Below are positions 40,901 through 50,063 of a stretch of 55,818 nucleotides of DNA, piece by piece. The DNA is from a virus. The notes under the pieces were generated by a model. It did no database searches and was not told the origin of the DNA. It saw only the letters and a list, made by a program, of their open reading frames with translations. The stretch's first letter is position 1. Every line of letters begins with the position of its first letter. Location of the stretch: the IMG/VR virus record IMGVR_UViG_3300044678_003043, positions 1 through 55,818 of that record; one strand, written 5' to 3'. The translations under genes and the position numbers were made by a program.

Positions 40901-43900
40901 TTTGCAGATCATAAGCTTTTTGTGCAAACTTTCCAAATATAGTATCGTTGCCTCTTCCTTCCTGATACCCTATCATGGACTCTGCTGCTTTAATCATTGA
41001 GTCTGCTGTGCCCATCTTGCTTACCTTGCCGCCATTTGCAAATCTGCCAGCATTTAAATCACTAAAGAATGAAGGCCCAAATTCTTTTTCAGCTTTCTTA
41101 ACTGAATCTGCTTTAATTACCCACTCACCGTCAGAAAGCATTGCAGGAATTGAGTCAGATGTTGAAGTTCCTGGACCGCTTACATTTCCACCTGGATTAA
41201 AATGTTTAACTGATCCTCCAGTGGCCATCTTTTTTCTATCTTTAACGGGAGCCCCTAGTATGTCTAAGCTTGAATCAAAATTGTAGACTGTGCCGCTAAT
41301 TGGATCTACAGCATACGTTTTTGAATTATATGTAAATACTGAATATTTTCTAGTAGGATCACTTGGTAAAGTAAACTTTTTTGTTTGAGAGTCTGTCATT
41401 CTCATTGCTTGGTTCGCTGCTGCATTTCCATCCTTTGCAACAATGTTTGCGGCCTTAATTGAAGTTGCAGTTCCTGAACCTGGGATATTATTTTCTCTTG
41501 TTTTATAGTAGTGAAGACTTGTAGCAATAGATTTTGCAAGCTCTTTTATATTCATTCCACCAGTGATGTCTTCGGCTAATGTAACTACAGACTTAAGGTC
41601 TTTAGCAAACTGAGCTAGTGAGTCTAAGTTTGGTATTGTAATCTTTGGGAATATTGGCTTGCCCTTGCTATCAAATCCTGTTGGAGATCCACCAGTTGTT
41701 GTGCCAGGTGATAAAGGCTTTCCATCTTTATCAAAGTAACCTGGGAAAGACTCTCTTACTGTTTTGGCAAGCAAGGTGGATCCAGTACCAGCTTTTTGCA
41801 TTTCTTTTAGAAAAGCTATCAGCTCTGATTGAATTTGTGCTTCTTCAGCTACTCTTTGTTTTTCTGGAAGGAATGTTGCGGTAATTGCTCTGGATGTAAG
41901 ATCATTATATGTTGTCTGTAATTTTTGAATTGCTGCAGTTATTTCACCTGCAAGTGCGGCATTATCCTGGTTGTTAGCCATAGCTATTTGTTTTTTATCA
42001 GACTTATCTTGAATTGCTTGTGCTTGTTTTTCTAAAGGTTCCTTTGCTTTTTTTGCCGCATCTTCAATTGCTTTTTGAGCAAGGTCTGATTGTCTATTCA
42101 TTGTTAGCTGATCTATGTCAAGTTTTGCTTGATTTGCCGCAGCCATGTCTCCACGAGAAACAGCATCTGCGTATTGAATCTGAAGCTTTTGCAACTCTAA
42201 TGCATAATTTGATGCATCTTGAGTTGCTCTTAAGGAATCAAGCTTTGCATTTTTTTCATCCTCGATTAGCTTAATTTTTTTAGAAATAATTTTTAGCTGT
42301 TCTTGAGAAGATCTTTGTTCGGCTGCAGCAGCTCTTTGAGATGCTGCAGAATTTGCAGAAATTATTCCCTGCATCTTTTTTAATGCTGCGCCTGTTGCAC
42401 CATATGTAGTTGAATTATCTGCAGCAGCCGTTAAGTCAGAAATTCCTGTAGCAATTGCTTCACTAAAACCAGCTAACTTTATTGCAAGTGTGGAGTCTAT
42501 GTTTTTTAAATCTAGATTTATTCCAGAAGTAAACAGTTTCCATTTAGCTAATATACTCTTTATGCTGTCTGCCTCGTTTGAAATTCCAGCTAATAGGGAT
42601 TGAGATTCTTTTAACTTATCATACGCATCTGAACCTATTTCTTCATTAAATCCAGGGAATTGTTCTTCCGCACTAGACATAACCAACTTATAAGCTTCAT
42701 AATCATCTATAGCATTTCCAAGTGCATCTTTTGTTCCAACAAGGCTCTTTGTTGCTTCATCAAATGTATTTATTAGTCCTTCGAATCCGCTTCCGACAAG
42801 GGTACTTGAAGCGTCTGTGCTATTTAATACACTTACCAAGTTTCCTACTGCAAATGATGCTGCGGAAGCTTTATCTACAATTGATCCAAATTGTACGTCT
42901 GCTAATAGCTGGTAGGATTGGGAAGCCTTGTTGCTATTTGCTAAAGCTCCATAAATCTTTTTATTTGCTTCTTCAATGCTCATTCCAGCTGCAACCATTT
43001 GCGCCTTTTGATTATTAATTATTCTTTGAGCTTCTTGCTTTCCATCTGCTCTATTTAATGATTCTATTAAATCCTTTAGAGCCTTGCCCTCTTCCTTAGC
43101 CTTCTTTAAATCTTCTATGGATCTAGGGAGACCAGGCATTCCGATTGAATTAAATTCTGAAGACTTTGCTGCTGCTGCAGCAACCTTTTGTTTATCAATA
43201 TAACCCTGCATGGTTTCTTTAAGGTTAAAATATTTTACTCCAGCTTCTTCTGCTGCTCTTGCGGTCATAGAAAGACCCATTGTTGCATCTTGCTGAGCAT
43301 CCTTATAGTTTTGATACATTTTAAATATACCAAATGCTGCTGTTGCAACTACTCCTACAAGGCTAAATGCTTTTGCAAATCTTGCTATCTGTGCAACAAC
43401 TTGTGCTGCCTTTGCCCCTGCACCAGTAACTCCCATAATAGCAGCTTTAGCCGAAGATGCTCCAGATTTAAGTGCTGTAAGTGCTTTAACGTATGGAAGC
43501 ATTGGAAGTATGGAAGTTGCTCCCATTAACATCATTCCAGCATTCATTCCAGAAGTTTCTTTACCGAAAATATTTACTTTTTCTTTGCCCATCAATGCCA
43601 TTCCACCCATTGATCCAGCCATACCAATTCCCATTTGAGCACCTACGCTCATTCCGTTTGCTCTTTGAGGTATAGATACTCCAGCTTGTCGTGCCTGCTT
43701 AGCACTCATGGTTACACCATCAACTAGATATTCTGTTCTTCTTGCTCCTAATACACCAACTTTTCTAGACTGTATTCCATCTCCAAGGTCTTTATACCTT
43801 CCAATCATTCCTGGACCAAAGAATCCTTGTGCTGGTGCTTGTCCTACTGGATAATTATTAGCAGCAAATGCATTTTGTGCTCTAACAATTGCATTTATTT

Positions 43901-46900
43901 TACTTGCTCCAAAGTTTGTTACGCTGTTTGCTATTGATGATATAGAAGCTTGCGCTTTATTTGCAAAAGTTGTTACAATAGATGACGCTCTATTATAAAC
44001 ATTTGCAGTTTTATTAGCTGCCGCTAATAACTCAAGATTTAATCGAACAGATCCTTTTATAACTGAATTTGACATATAAGATAACGATGCTCTTATCTGA
44101 GCCCCAATTTGAGGAAATATTAATGAGCCTGGATTGTAAAAACTTGTTGTTCCAGTTCTTGCTGCCTCTCTGCCAAGTCCTGTTGTAAGTGCTTGCTGAC
44201 CTTGAATCTGATGAGATGCCGCTCTAGATCTTTCTGCAGCCAAGTCTCTTTCTCTTTGCTCACGTTGCTTTGCATCCCAAGCAGCTGCTTTTGCTGGGTT
44301 ACCTGGTCTGCGTGATCCATCTTTTTTAGGACCGTAAGCATATCTTCCTCGTCTGATTGGACCGCCACCAACTGGTCCTCCAGCATTAAGATACTTTGGA
44401 TTAGCATGCACGGCATGATATTGACTCCAATCAACCTCTATACCATCATCCAATCTTTTAAGCATTGCTTGATAAGGAGGTCTAAGATCTTCAGGTAAAC
44501 CATTTATTATTTTTACTAACTTTGGACGAGCATCTTCTAATATTTTCTTCATTCGTCGACCATATTTTTTCGGGCTCATCTTAGCAATTATTGGGGCAGT
44601 GTCACGTGCAAAATCTTTTCTTGCTCCACCTTTAACGGCAAGTAGATTAATCAGTGCTTGCTTTTCCATAGAGTTCATTTCATCAGCTGTTGCCAGACGT
44701 GTATTACCAGATGCTTTAGGTAATACTCCAGCTTGTCCGACATCTGGATTAAAATTACCATACACGTTTGCTCTAGATAAATCTTTGTTGTTTAAAAGAA
44801 GAGAATTAGCAAGCTGTCTAAGAATTGTATCTTCATCCCATGGCACATTAGTGTTTGCAAATCTTGGATCATAATCTGATTCTAAAGCAAGGAGCTTGGT
44901 TTTTTTTGATGGATCTACTGGATTTGCAACTGTTCTAGCTGTTTGTACTGGAGAATGTATTCCAAAAAGATCTCTTGTAATTTGAGTGCCAATTGGCTCA
45001 TGGACGGCAGTTAATTCATTAGGAACACCTTTAACAAAAACTTTTTTGTTACCGACCTTATACAATCCAGATACACCAGGTACTGGATAACTCATTCCTG
45101 TGCTTGCAGAAATTTGATGCCCATATTCAGTTACTGGCATATCAGCAAATTTACCTAGCGATCCTCTTGAGCTTAATTCTCTTGCCTTTGCTAAAATCTT
45201 TAATTGTTTATCTGGTGCAAGCAATCTTAAGGCAGGAGCAATATTTCCATAATTTGATCTACCTCTAGATATAGATCCGCCTGGAATCATACCGCCTTTA
45301 TTAAATGATCCAGCAAGCGGGCCTAGTGCTGGTTTTGCAAACGAGATGTGGCGCAACCTTCCAGCAACTGTTGTAATCATTTTAGAGTTAAATCCCGATG
45401 CAGATTTTATTCTCTGCAGGGTCAGCTGTCTAATAATTTCCTCCATTGTTGCGGGTCCTTTAATTCCCAACTTATCTTTAAGTTTTTTAATTCCTGATAT
45501 AAAATTGCTCTTTGCTTCGTCTTGAAATGGTGAAACTTCATCTATAAAAGTACCATCTGTACGTCGCTGTAACCAGTTGCCCATCGAGTTAAATGATTTT
45601 GCAAGCCCAGTAGATTGACCAACAAAATTATTTGATCTAACCCCAGTAACATCGGCAAATTTTGCTGCTTCGGCTTTTGACATTCCTCCTTCAACAAGTA
45701 GGTCCTGAAGTTCCCCTGCATTAAATATTGAAGCAGTTCTTTTTGCAGTTATAGTGTGAGATTTAGAAATTGGATCGTAAAAATCTGTTGCGTCTCCTAA
45801 AATTCCAAAAACTTTATTTGCTTGGCGTTGAGTTAAAACTCCATCTTTTATTAAATCATTAATTACAGCTTTCATTGTTCCTGCGTATGTCTCAGGAGAT
45901 ATAGCTTTCATACGAGATGCTTTTGCCTTTTGATTGTACTTATTTTTACTTGAATATTCATCTAAAATTAAATTTGCACCTGGAAACTCTTTGCTTAATC
46001 TAATAAGCTGAGCTGTTCTTGCTTTTACAAACTCGTCTGTTTTCCTTGTTCCATTTTGATTTGCTGCTTTTTTAGCATACTCTATTGCTTCATCATAATC
46101 TGAAGAAACTCTTTTTGTGGCATCTTTAATATCCATGCCAGTAAGCTGTGATAATATGGCAGCATCAGAAGCAACTGTTGCTGCTTTAATTACAGTTGGA
46201 TAATCTTTAGAGTTAACTAGTTTTGCCCATATTGATAGAACGCTGTCTCTTCCATATCCATATGTGCCCCTCATGATCTGCCCGCCAAAACTATATCCAC
46301 TATTTGCAGCATCTACTGCTGCATATAGCTCAGGCATTCTTTGAATTTGAGGACCAAAAACTACTTCCCGTGGAGTAAGAGCTGCTGTAATATTTCCACC
46401 GTCATTTAAATATGTGCTTGGAGCCATTGCAACTAATGGGGCATTTGCTGGATCCATTGCAGCTTGCTGGTTCAAAACATATCCACCTAGTGGAACACTT
46501 CCCAATCTATCATCATAGTTTACTGAAGATGGTCCTGAAACCACTGTTTTGTTTGGACCAAATGATTCAACCTCTCCACCTATATTAAATTTAGGCATTC
46601 TTGTTGTTTGAATACTGTAAGGTGCGCCAAATGTTCTTACACCACGGACTCTTCCAAACTCTTCCATGACGGCAGCATTTGTCTTTTTCTTATACAAATC
46701 TCTAAGTGTAAACTGTCCATTAGCATCAACAACTGGTTGATCCATCATTGGAGCTCTTGTTAAATCAATTGTTCTTCCTCGTCCAGCAGCATACATACTT
46801 ACTGCTGATCCCATGTCTGCTTCTATTTGTGCATTAAGCGCAAGTATTCTTGCCTTTGCCTGATCAACAGTTATTTCTGCATTTCTCATTTGCTGAACAA

Positions 46901-49289
46901 TTAGTGCAGATTGAGTTGCTGCGCTATCTGCAAATCTTTGAGTTATTGGAAGAATGTCGTCGAATGTATCTAAAAGCTCTCTACTTACTGTTCCACCCAT
47001 TGCAATAGTTTTCTTTAGTGCTGCAATTTCCTGTTCTGTTTGCATTCCAAGTGTGGCCATGAGCGCATGAAACTTAGCGGCCTCTGGTGCAACAATTCCT
47101 GTAGATATTCCCTTTACACTTGTTAGGCCTTCAACATTTGGAAGTCTATCATGCATATAAATTTGAGGAGTTCTAGATATTCCCCTGTTTACTGGTATAG
47201 CTCCTGGCACACCACCAAACAAGGTGGCTGGATTATTTGGATCTCTCGGTCTAATGTGAGACATTGCTCTAGTATTAGGATCTCCAACGTATGGATCATC
47301 AGGATCTACAACTCTTCTTCCATGAGCAGGAGCAACAATTGTATTTCCAGCAACTGTAGAGACTCCTGCGTTTACTGGAACTGCGTTCTTCATTGATGCT
47401 GCTTGAAGGTTTTGATAATCTAAAACAAGTTTTTGTAATGCATTATGAAGAACTTGAGCTGCAGCGGCATCTGAATAAAATGCATTCTCAACCATTTCTG
47501 CTGCTTTTTGAGCAGCAATAATTTCTGGAGTAAGCATCTTCCATCCATTTGCTTTCATAAAGAAAGATCTGAGCTGGACTATTCCCTTTGTTATATAACC
47601 AAAGAAGTTGGCAAGTACACCAGTTAACATAATTAGTGGGCCAACTAATGCTGTAAATCCTGCCATAAAAGTAAGAGCTTTTTTAATCGGTGATGGCAAA
47701 TTAGTGAAGAATTCTAAAATCTTTGACGCAGCATTTATAAGTTTAGTTGCAACCCCAAGAAACTCATCTCCTACATCTGCAAGCTGTGCTTTTAAAGACT
47801 CCATAGCTCTTCTATACTTACCAGATGCAGACTCTGTAATCATTCCTAATTCTCGCTCTGCAATTCCCGCCAAATCTGAGGTACTTGCCTTCATTAAATC
47901 CATAACCTGAAGCGTCTGGCTTCCTTCTTTTCCAAGGTTGTTTAGGAGTGCGCTCATTCTTGCAAACTGGAACTTACCAAACATTTGCTCAAGTGCTCTA
48001 GCTTTACTTAGAGGATCTAAAGTGTTTAAAGCTTTTTGCAAATCTAGCAACATTCCAGTTGTATCACCAGTATTTTTTGCAACCATTCCCATTACATCTA
48101 TGCCAAAATCTGACATTATACCGACTGTTTGTTTTGTTGGATTAATTAAAGAAGCTAGACCTGACTTTAATGCGTTTGCACCTTCAGATGCATTAATTCC
48201 ACCTTCTCTCATTGCAGTCATATAAAGAGCTAAGTCTTCTATGCTGCCTCCGAGTTGCTGTATAACTGGACCAGCTTTTGGAATTGCTTCTACTAAATCG
48301 TTAAGTGTTGTAGATGTCTGGTTTTCAACTGCGTTAAGAAAGTTAATTGATTCTGTAAGTTGCTGTGTGTTTTGCTTAAAAGCTGTTTGAATTGAAAGAG
48401 TAGCTTTCATTGCATCTTGTCTATCTACTTCTCCAAGGATTGCAAGTCTGGTTGTTTCTTCTATAGAACCTAAAAGTTCGTTGCCCATCTTTCCAGTTGC
48501 CGCAATATCAGCACCTAGCGCAATTGTATCTTTAAAAGAAGCTCCCATTGTTTGAGATAAAGATTTTGCTGTTTGCACAACTTCTTCTCTAATTGCTTTT
48601 AAGTCTGCTGCAGAAGTTGCAGCTAGTCCACCGTAAACCTTTGTAAGTCTTACAAGCTCTTGATCTGCTTCTCTAAATGCTTTTCCTGCTGCAGCACCAA
48701 ACATTGTTAATGGAACTGTAAGTCCAACTGTAAGCTGACGACCTGCCCACTGAGTATTTTTACCCCAGTTAATTAAAGATCCTGCTCCTTCAGATAGTGC
48801 ACGATTCATTATCTGAAGTTCCATGCGAGCTAGTTGTGCGCTATTTTTTACGGCATCCAAACCTCTTGGAATCATAACGTTGTACTGCATTAGGCCTTGA
48901 GCATTTCTACCTAAAGGTTGTAGCACTGAGTTTTGAAGCATTACCTGCTCTTTGGCAAGCTCCCTTATCATTCCCTTTTGAGTTGTAGCATGCTCTCTAA
49001 ATGTCTGGAAATAGTTCTTAAGCTTTAATCTTCCAGAGTCTAGGTTTTTACCAAACTTATCTACATCCGAATTAAGGTTTACAAAGTGACTAGAAAACTG
49101 TCCGCTTCCAGTTAGTGTATCTCTAAATAAGTTATTTGCTAATTTTGTTGAAGCAGATATTGCTCTATTCGATGCAAGAAGTTCTCTTTGTAATTGTTGG
49201 AGACTAGAACTAGCCCTGTGTACTTCAGACACAAGGCTAGATAAGTCGGCTTTGGCGACTATACTGGTTACAATTTGTTCGTCAGCCAC
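37953..49289 (-). CDS. Giant tape-measure protein with embedded enzyme-like domains
   Basis: 3778 aa, among the largest tape measures. Residues about 150-480 match the phage minor tail/TP901 core (ALGADIAATGKMGNELLG; NALKSGLASLINPT), then hydrophobic stretches near 545 and 1880-1990 that could cross a membrane. A coiled coil lies at 2320-2430. A CHAP amidase/endopeptidase (YIAWCGAFINWAAKK near 2800, SHVGLV and EGN) and a LysM domain (GDTLSSIASKYGI near 2950) would cut and bind peptidoglycan during DNA entry. A GNAT-like segment may lie near 3470. A possible kinase-like domain is at 1390-1560. Gly-Gly junctions separate the modules. TAATG couples it to the chaperone. Confidence 0.93.
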   Translation of the reverse strand: MADEQIVTSIVAKADLSSLVSEVHRASSSLQQLQRELLASNRAISASTKLANNLFRDTLTGSGQFSSHFVNLNSDVDKFGKNLDSGRLKLKNYFQTFREHATTQKGMIRELAKEQVMLQNSVLQPLGRNAQGLMQYNVMIPRGLDAVKNSAQLARMELQIMNRALSEGAGSLINWGKNTQWAGRQLTVGLTVPLTMFGAAAGKAFREADQELVRLTKVYGGLAATSAADLKAIREEVVQTAKSLSQTMGASFKDTIALGADIAATGKMGNELLGSIEETTRLAILGEVDRQDAMKATLSIQTAFKQNTQQLTESINFLNAVENQTSTTLNDLVEAIPKAGPVIQQLGGSIEDLALYMTAMREGGINASEGANALKSGLASLINPTKQTVGIMSDFGIDVMGMVAKNTGDTTGMLLDLQKALNTLDPLSKARALEQMFGKFQFARMSALLNNLGKEGSQTLQVMDLMKASTSDLAGIAERELGMITESASGKYRRAMESLKAQLADVGDEFLGVATKLINAASKILEFFTNLPSPIKKALTFMAGFTALVGPLIMLTGVLANFFGYITKGIVQLRSFFMKANGWKMLTPEIIAAQKAAEMVENAFYSDAAAAQVLHNALQKLVLDYQNLQAASMKNAVPVNAGVSTVAGNTIVAPAHGRRVVDPDDPYVGDPNTRAMSHIRPRDPNNPATLFGGVPGAIPVNRGISRTPQIYMHDRLPNVEGLTSVKGISTGIVAPEAAKFHALMATLGMQTEQEIAALKKTIAMGGTVSRELLDTFDDILPITQRFADSAATQSALIVQQMRNAEITVDQAKARILALNAQIEADMGSAVSMYAAGRGRTIDLTRAPMMDQPVVDANGQFTLRDLYKKKTNAAVMEEFGRVRGVRTFGAPYSIQTTRMPKFNIGGEVESFGPNKTVVSGPSSVNYDDRLGSVPLGGYVLNQQAAMDPANAPLVAMAPSTYLNDGGNITAALTPREVVFGPQIQRMPELYAAVDAANSGYSFGGQIMRGTYGYGRDSVLSIWAKLVNSKDYPTVIKAATVASDAAILSQLTGMDIKDATKRVSSDYDEAIEYAKKAANQNGTRKTDEFVKARTAQLIRLSKEFPGANLILDEYSSKNKYNQKAKASRMKAISPETYAGTMKAVINDLIKDGVLTQRQANKVFGILGDATDFYDPISKSHTITAKRTASIFNAGELQDLLVEGGMSKAEAAKFADVTGVRSNNFVGQSTGLAKSFNSMGNWLQRRTDGTFIDEVSPFQDEAKSNFISGIKKLKDKLGIKGPATMEEIIRQLTLQRIKSASGFNSKMITTVAGRLRHISFAKPALGPLAGSFNKGGMIPGGSISRGRSNYGNIAPALRLLAPDKQLKILAKARELSSRGSLGKFADMPVTEYGHQISASTGMSYPVPGVSGLYKVGNKKVFVKGVPNELTAVHEPIGTQITRDLFGIHSPVQTARTVANPVDPSKKTKLLALESDYDPRFANTNVPWDEDTILRQLANSLLLNNKDLSRANVYGNFNPDVGQAGVLPKASGNTRLATADEMNSMEKQALINLLAVKGGARKDFARDTAPIIAKMSPKKYGRRMKKILEDARPKLVKIINGLPEDLRPPYQAMLKRLDDGIEVDWSQYHAVHANPKYLNAGGPVGGGPIRRGRYAYGPKKDGSRRPGNPAKAAAWDAKQREQRERDLAAERSRAASHQIQGQQALTTGLGREAARTGTTSFYNPGSLIFPQIGAQIRASLSYMSNSVIKGSVRLNLELLAAANKTANVYNRASSIVTTFANKAQASISSIANSVTNFGASKINAIVRAQNAFAANNYPVGQAPAQGFFGPGMIGRYKDLGDGIQSRKVGVLGARRTEYLVDGVTMSAKQARQAGVSIPQRANGMSVGAQMGIGMAGSMGGMALMGKEKVNIFGKETSGMNAGMMLMGATSILPMLPYVKALTALKSGASSAKAAIMGVTGAGAKAAQVVAQIARFAKAFSLVGVVATAAFGIFKMYQNYKDAQQDATMGLSMTARAAEEAGVKYFNLKETMQGYIDKQKVAAAAAKSSEFNSIGMPGLPRSIEDLKKAKEEGKALKDLIESLNRADGKQEAQRIINNQKAQMVAAGMSIEEANKKIYGALANSNKASQSYQLLADVQFGSIVDKASAASFAVGNLVSVLNSTDASSTLVGSGFEGLINTFDEATKSLVGTKDALGNAIDDYEAYKLVMSSAEEQFPGFNEEIGSDAYDKLKESQSLLAGISNEADSIKSILAKWKLFTSGINLDLKNIDSTLAIKLAGFSEAIATGISDLTAAADNSTTYGATGAALKKMQGIISANSAASQRAAAAEQRSSQEQLKIISKKIKLIEDEKNAKLDSLRATQDASNYALELQKLQIQYADAVSRGDMAAANQAKLDIDQLTMNRQSDLAQKAIEDAAKKAKEPLEKQAQAIQDKSDKKQIAMANNQDNAALAGEITAAIQKLQTTYNDLTSRAITATFLPEKQRVAEEAQIQSELIAFLKEMQKAGTGSTLLAKTVRESFPGYFDKDGKPLSPGTTTGGSPTGFDSKGKPIFPKITIPNLDSLAQFAKDLKSVVTLAEDITGGMNIKELAKSIATSLHYYKTRENNIPGSGTATSIKAANIVAKDGNAAANQAMRMTDSQTKKFTLPSDPTRKYSVFTYNSKTYAVDPISGTVYNFDSSLDILGAPVKDRKKMATGGSVKHFNPGGNVSGPGTSTSDSIPAMLSDGEWVIKADSVKKAEKEFGPSFFSDLNAGRFANGGKVSKMGTADSMIKAAESMIGYQEGRGNDTIFGKFAQKAYDLQTRYIAWCGAFINWAAKKSGVDLASMIWTPGGAQSFMKSGKWTTMNPRRGDLAFMDFPGDGVNRISHVGLVSNVLGKNSVSTIEGNTSGSGSQRSGGAVLRKVRQYNLKNAPVVGFGRPSYKPVDNIKYGYGTQEYYSADDAKSDYENERYTVNRGDTLSSIASKYGITVNKLMEMNPQLKDPKYMGGSRIFAGTKVSIKKFAEGGKVVNSLTNSGNWISGPITVPRQKKPGVPYSRSGKPIGNPFGQYWGELSRFIGPRSPGMDIWGGTEIPGLKFTGKVPQHSDYMHQMLEQPRKPFASPGMGIDRDPMRYAGSGASMGGIGNGAYGLGPLMFHAGGPVGHTHSSAPHDLGMRSFGLSRKQTEAEKMRLQLTPLKSENQKQKARKNKNLSYYESKIDDPINNYSEGFGKVFTRSPFGLLAPLTSLASDLLGVYFQGKTPTFAKDGIGKALNPTSYESDVSSLMKAMIHPFGEIAKGSATKGDWANAGLNFVPGVGALKGVNTLRARSAAYNLINKATLDLPTEARVSLIPNATLRSNFVALKKADKVDTPEFAKARYELALSDAIRAARRNNFTSLPDLKNTTAANLIEENKNLPKIIEESIKVNGKDYIFRFEKADILPTDAKYIDKFIEGLKEGRVTSEGFGAGGMHQAEILDPVTKKQMSWINYDPVTGHISYRGTHPEYRWLHLSEALYNKAVSITRIKHSPTLTDMGRPSALRIGGFMADDPYYGATSITGIKSYLDTLMKLKKSKKAKPSTGEPRKGIGSWENNHITETVSSAPATPRYPIDEFNDRNSIIGWQFDRTADLDSALSAALRPETIRWFGSTYRTSANFPYGPGGYIEPAALPELQRIIEAEKLARQSEASRGSWGIIRGDGWANGGLVQNFSNSSLKNLGLPMFENGINMVPANMLAMLHKDEAVIPANMNPFNPNATAAASGSVYNINVELNGTNVTAKDVALEIRNEMRLKEMAAGVNRMVGKQ

Positions 49290-49956
49290 TAATTACTCCT
49301 AGAGTATCCTAACCCTGCGCCAATTCCAAATCCAGCTTTCGCTGCAAAGGGCCCTTGTAAACCAACAACATCATCTGCTGATGCATTTATTCCAAGTGCT
49401 CTTCTTTGGATATCTTCAAAGGTAGAACCTTTTTCTTTTTCTTCTGCACCATCATCTAATTGTATTCCTTTTAGTGACGCTGCAAATTTTCTTTGGTTAT
49501 GCTCTTTTTCATTTATCGCTGTTATGGTTTGAACCAATTCTGGCATTGATAAATTTTCTTCTAATTCCTCGTAATTCTTCCAGTGACCCAGAAGAAAAAC
49601 TTGTCCTTCTAAAGCGGCTAAATCTAGTTCTGACCAGCCAGTACCGCTGCCGCTATTAGGTTTGGGTCGTCCATCTTAATTCCTCCGCAAACTTCAAGGA
49701 TTCTATTAATTGTTGGAACATCCAATGCGTCTTCTAGCTTGTCAAGATCAGCAACTAGGTCTGGAAGCTGTGTTTCTAGTGCTACTCCGCATGCTTCAAC
49801 CAAAATTCCAAGTGTTGCTGTTTCATCTTCTGCATCTTGAACTTTCTTAATTACTTCCATAAACTTTCGTAGCTGCTTGATTGATAGTGGCTTGAGCTTT
49901 ACTTTAGCTCCGCTTTGTAGTTCAATCTCTTCTACATCATATACTGTTGTTGCCAA
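49289..49956 (-). CDS. Tail assembly chaperone GT (made by -1 frameshift)
   Basis: The downstream frame is open from 49660 to 49289 and continues the upstream one if ribosomes slip back one base at C CCA AAC (49660-49666). The fusion would be 222 aa: 99 residues of the G frame, then 123 of the T frame, passing through SGTGWSELDLAALEGQ and GHWKNYEELEE. An internal Met at 49546 lacks evidence as a separate start. This is the classic G/GT organisation that chaperones tape-measure folding, and it lies directly upstream of that gene. Confidence 0.85.
49624..49956 (-). CDS. Tail assembly chaperone G (short form)
   Basis: 110 aa when no frameshift occurs. AAGGAGG precedes the ATG at a normal distance. 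N-terminal strands (VEEIELQSGAKVKLKPLSIK) are followed by helices with LRKFMEVIKKVQ and TINRILEVCGG. It ends 36 nt after the slippery site, so both products share the first 99 residues. The family binds the tape measure and recruits tail tube subunits. Confidence 0.9.
   Translation of the reverse strand: MATTVYDVEEIELQSGAKVKLKPLSIKQLRKFMEVIKKVQDAEDETATLGILVEACGVALETQLPDLVADLDKLEDALDVPTINRILEVCGGIKMDDPNLIAAAVLAGQN
49660..49666 (-). other. Programmed -1 frameshift site C CCA AAC
   Basis: The heptamer CCCAAAC is in the right phase (X XXY YYZ) of the G frame: last base of GAC, then CCA and AAC. After slipping, the reading continues with CCT AAT AGC and stays open to 49289. Confidence 0.88.
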
Positions 49957-49984
49957 TTTATCCTCCTTAAGGATCGTCTAAATT

Positions 49985-49993
49985 ATTATAGCA
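49985..49993 (-). promoter_or_regulatory. Extended -10 promoter of the chaperone/tape-measure genes
   Basis: TGCTATAAT (49993-49985) lies between the tail-tube terminator and the chaperone gene. A weak TTGTAC is 17 nt further upstream. Confidence 0.5.
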
Positions 49994-50017
49994 TAACCAT
50001 TATAAGGGTACAACAGC

Positions 50018-50044
50018 AAAGCCCCCAATTTCTTGGGGGCTTTG
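50018..50044 (-). terminator. Terminator after the tail tube gene
   Basis: A stem AAAGCCCCCAA/TTGGGGGCTTT with a 4-5 nt loop, about 20 nt after the tail tube stop codon. The symmetric A/T flanks make it able to work on either strand. It would limit tail tube transcription. Confidence 0.85.
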
Positions 50045-50063
50045 ATATTAATTATTAATATAA

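Noticed and set aside
37945-49000. Plus-strand open frames opposite the tape measure, such as 42722-43018 and 39151-39498
   Set aside because: They lack ribosome binding sites, have low-complexity composition and are explained as shadows of the minus-strand gene.
49289-49546. Stand-alone 85-aa gene starting at the Met at 49546
   Set aside because: The frame is open through 38 codons above it and joins the G frame at a canonical slippery site, so it is the C-terminal part of GT.
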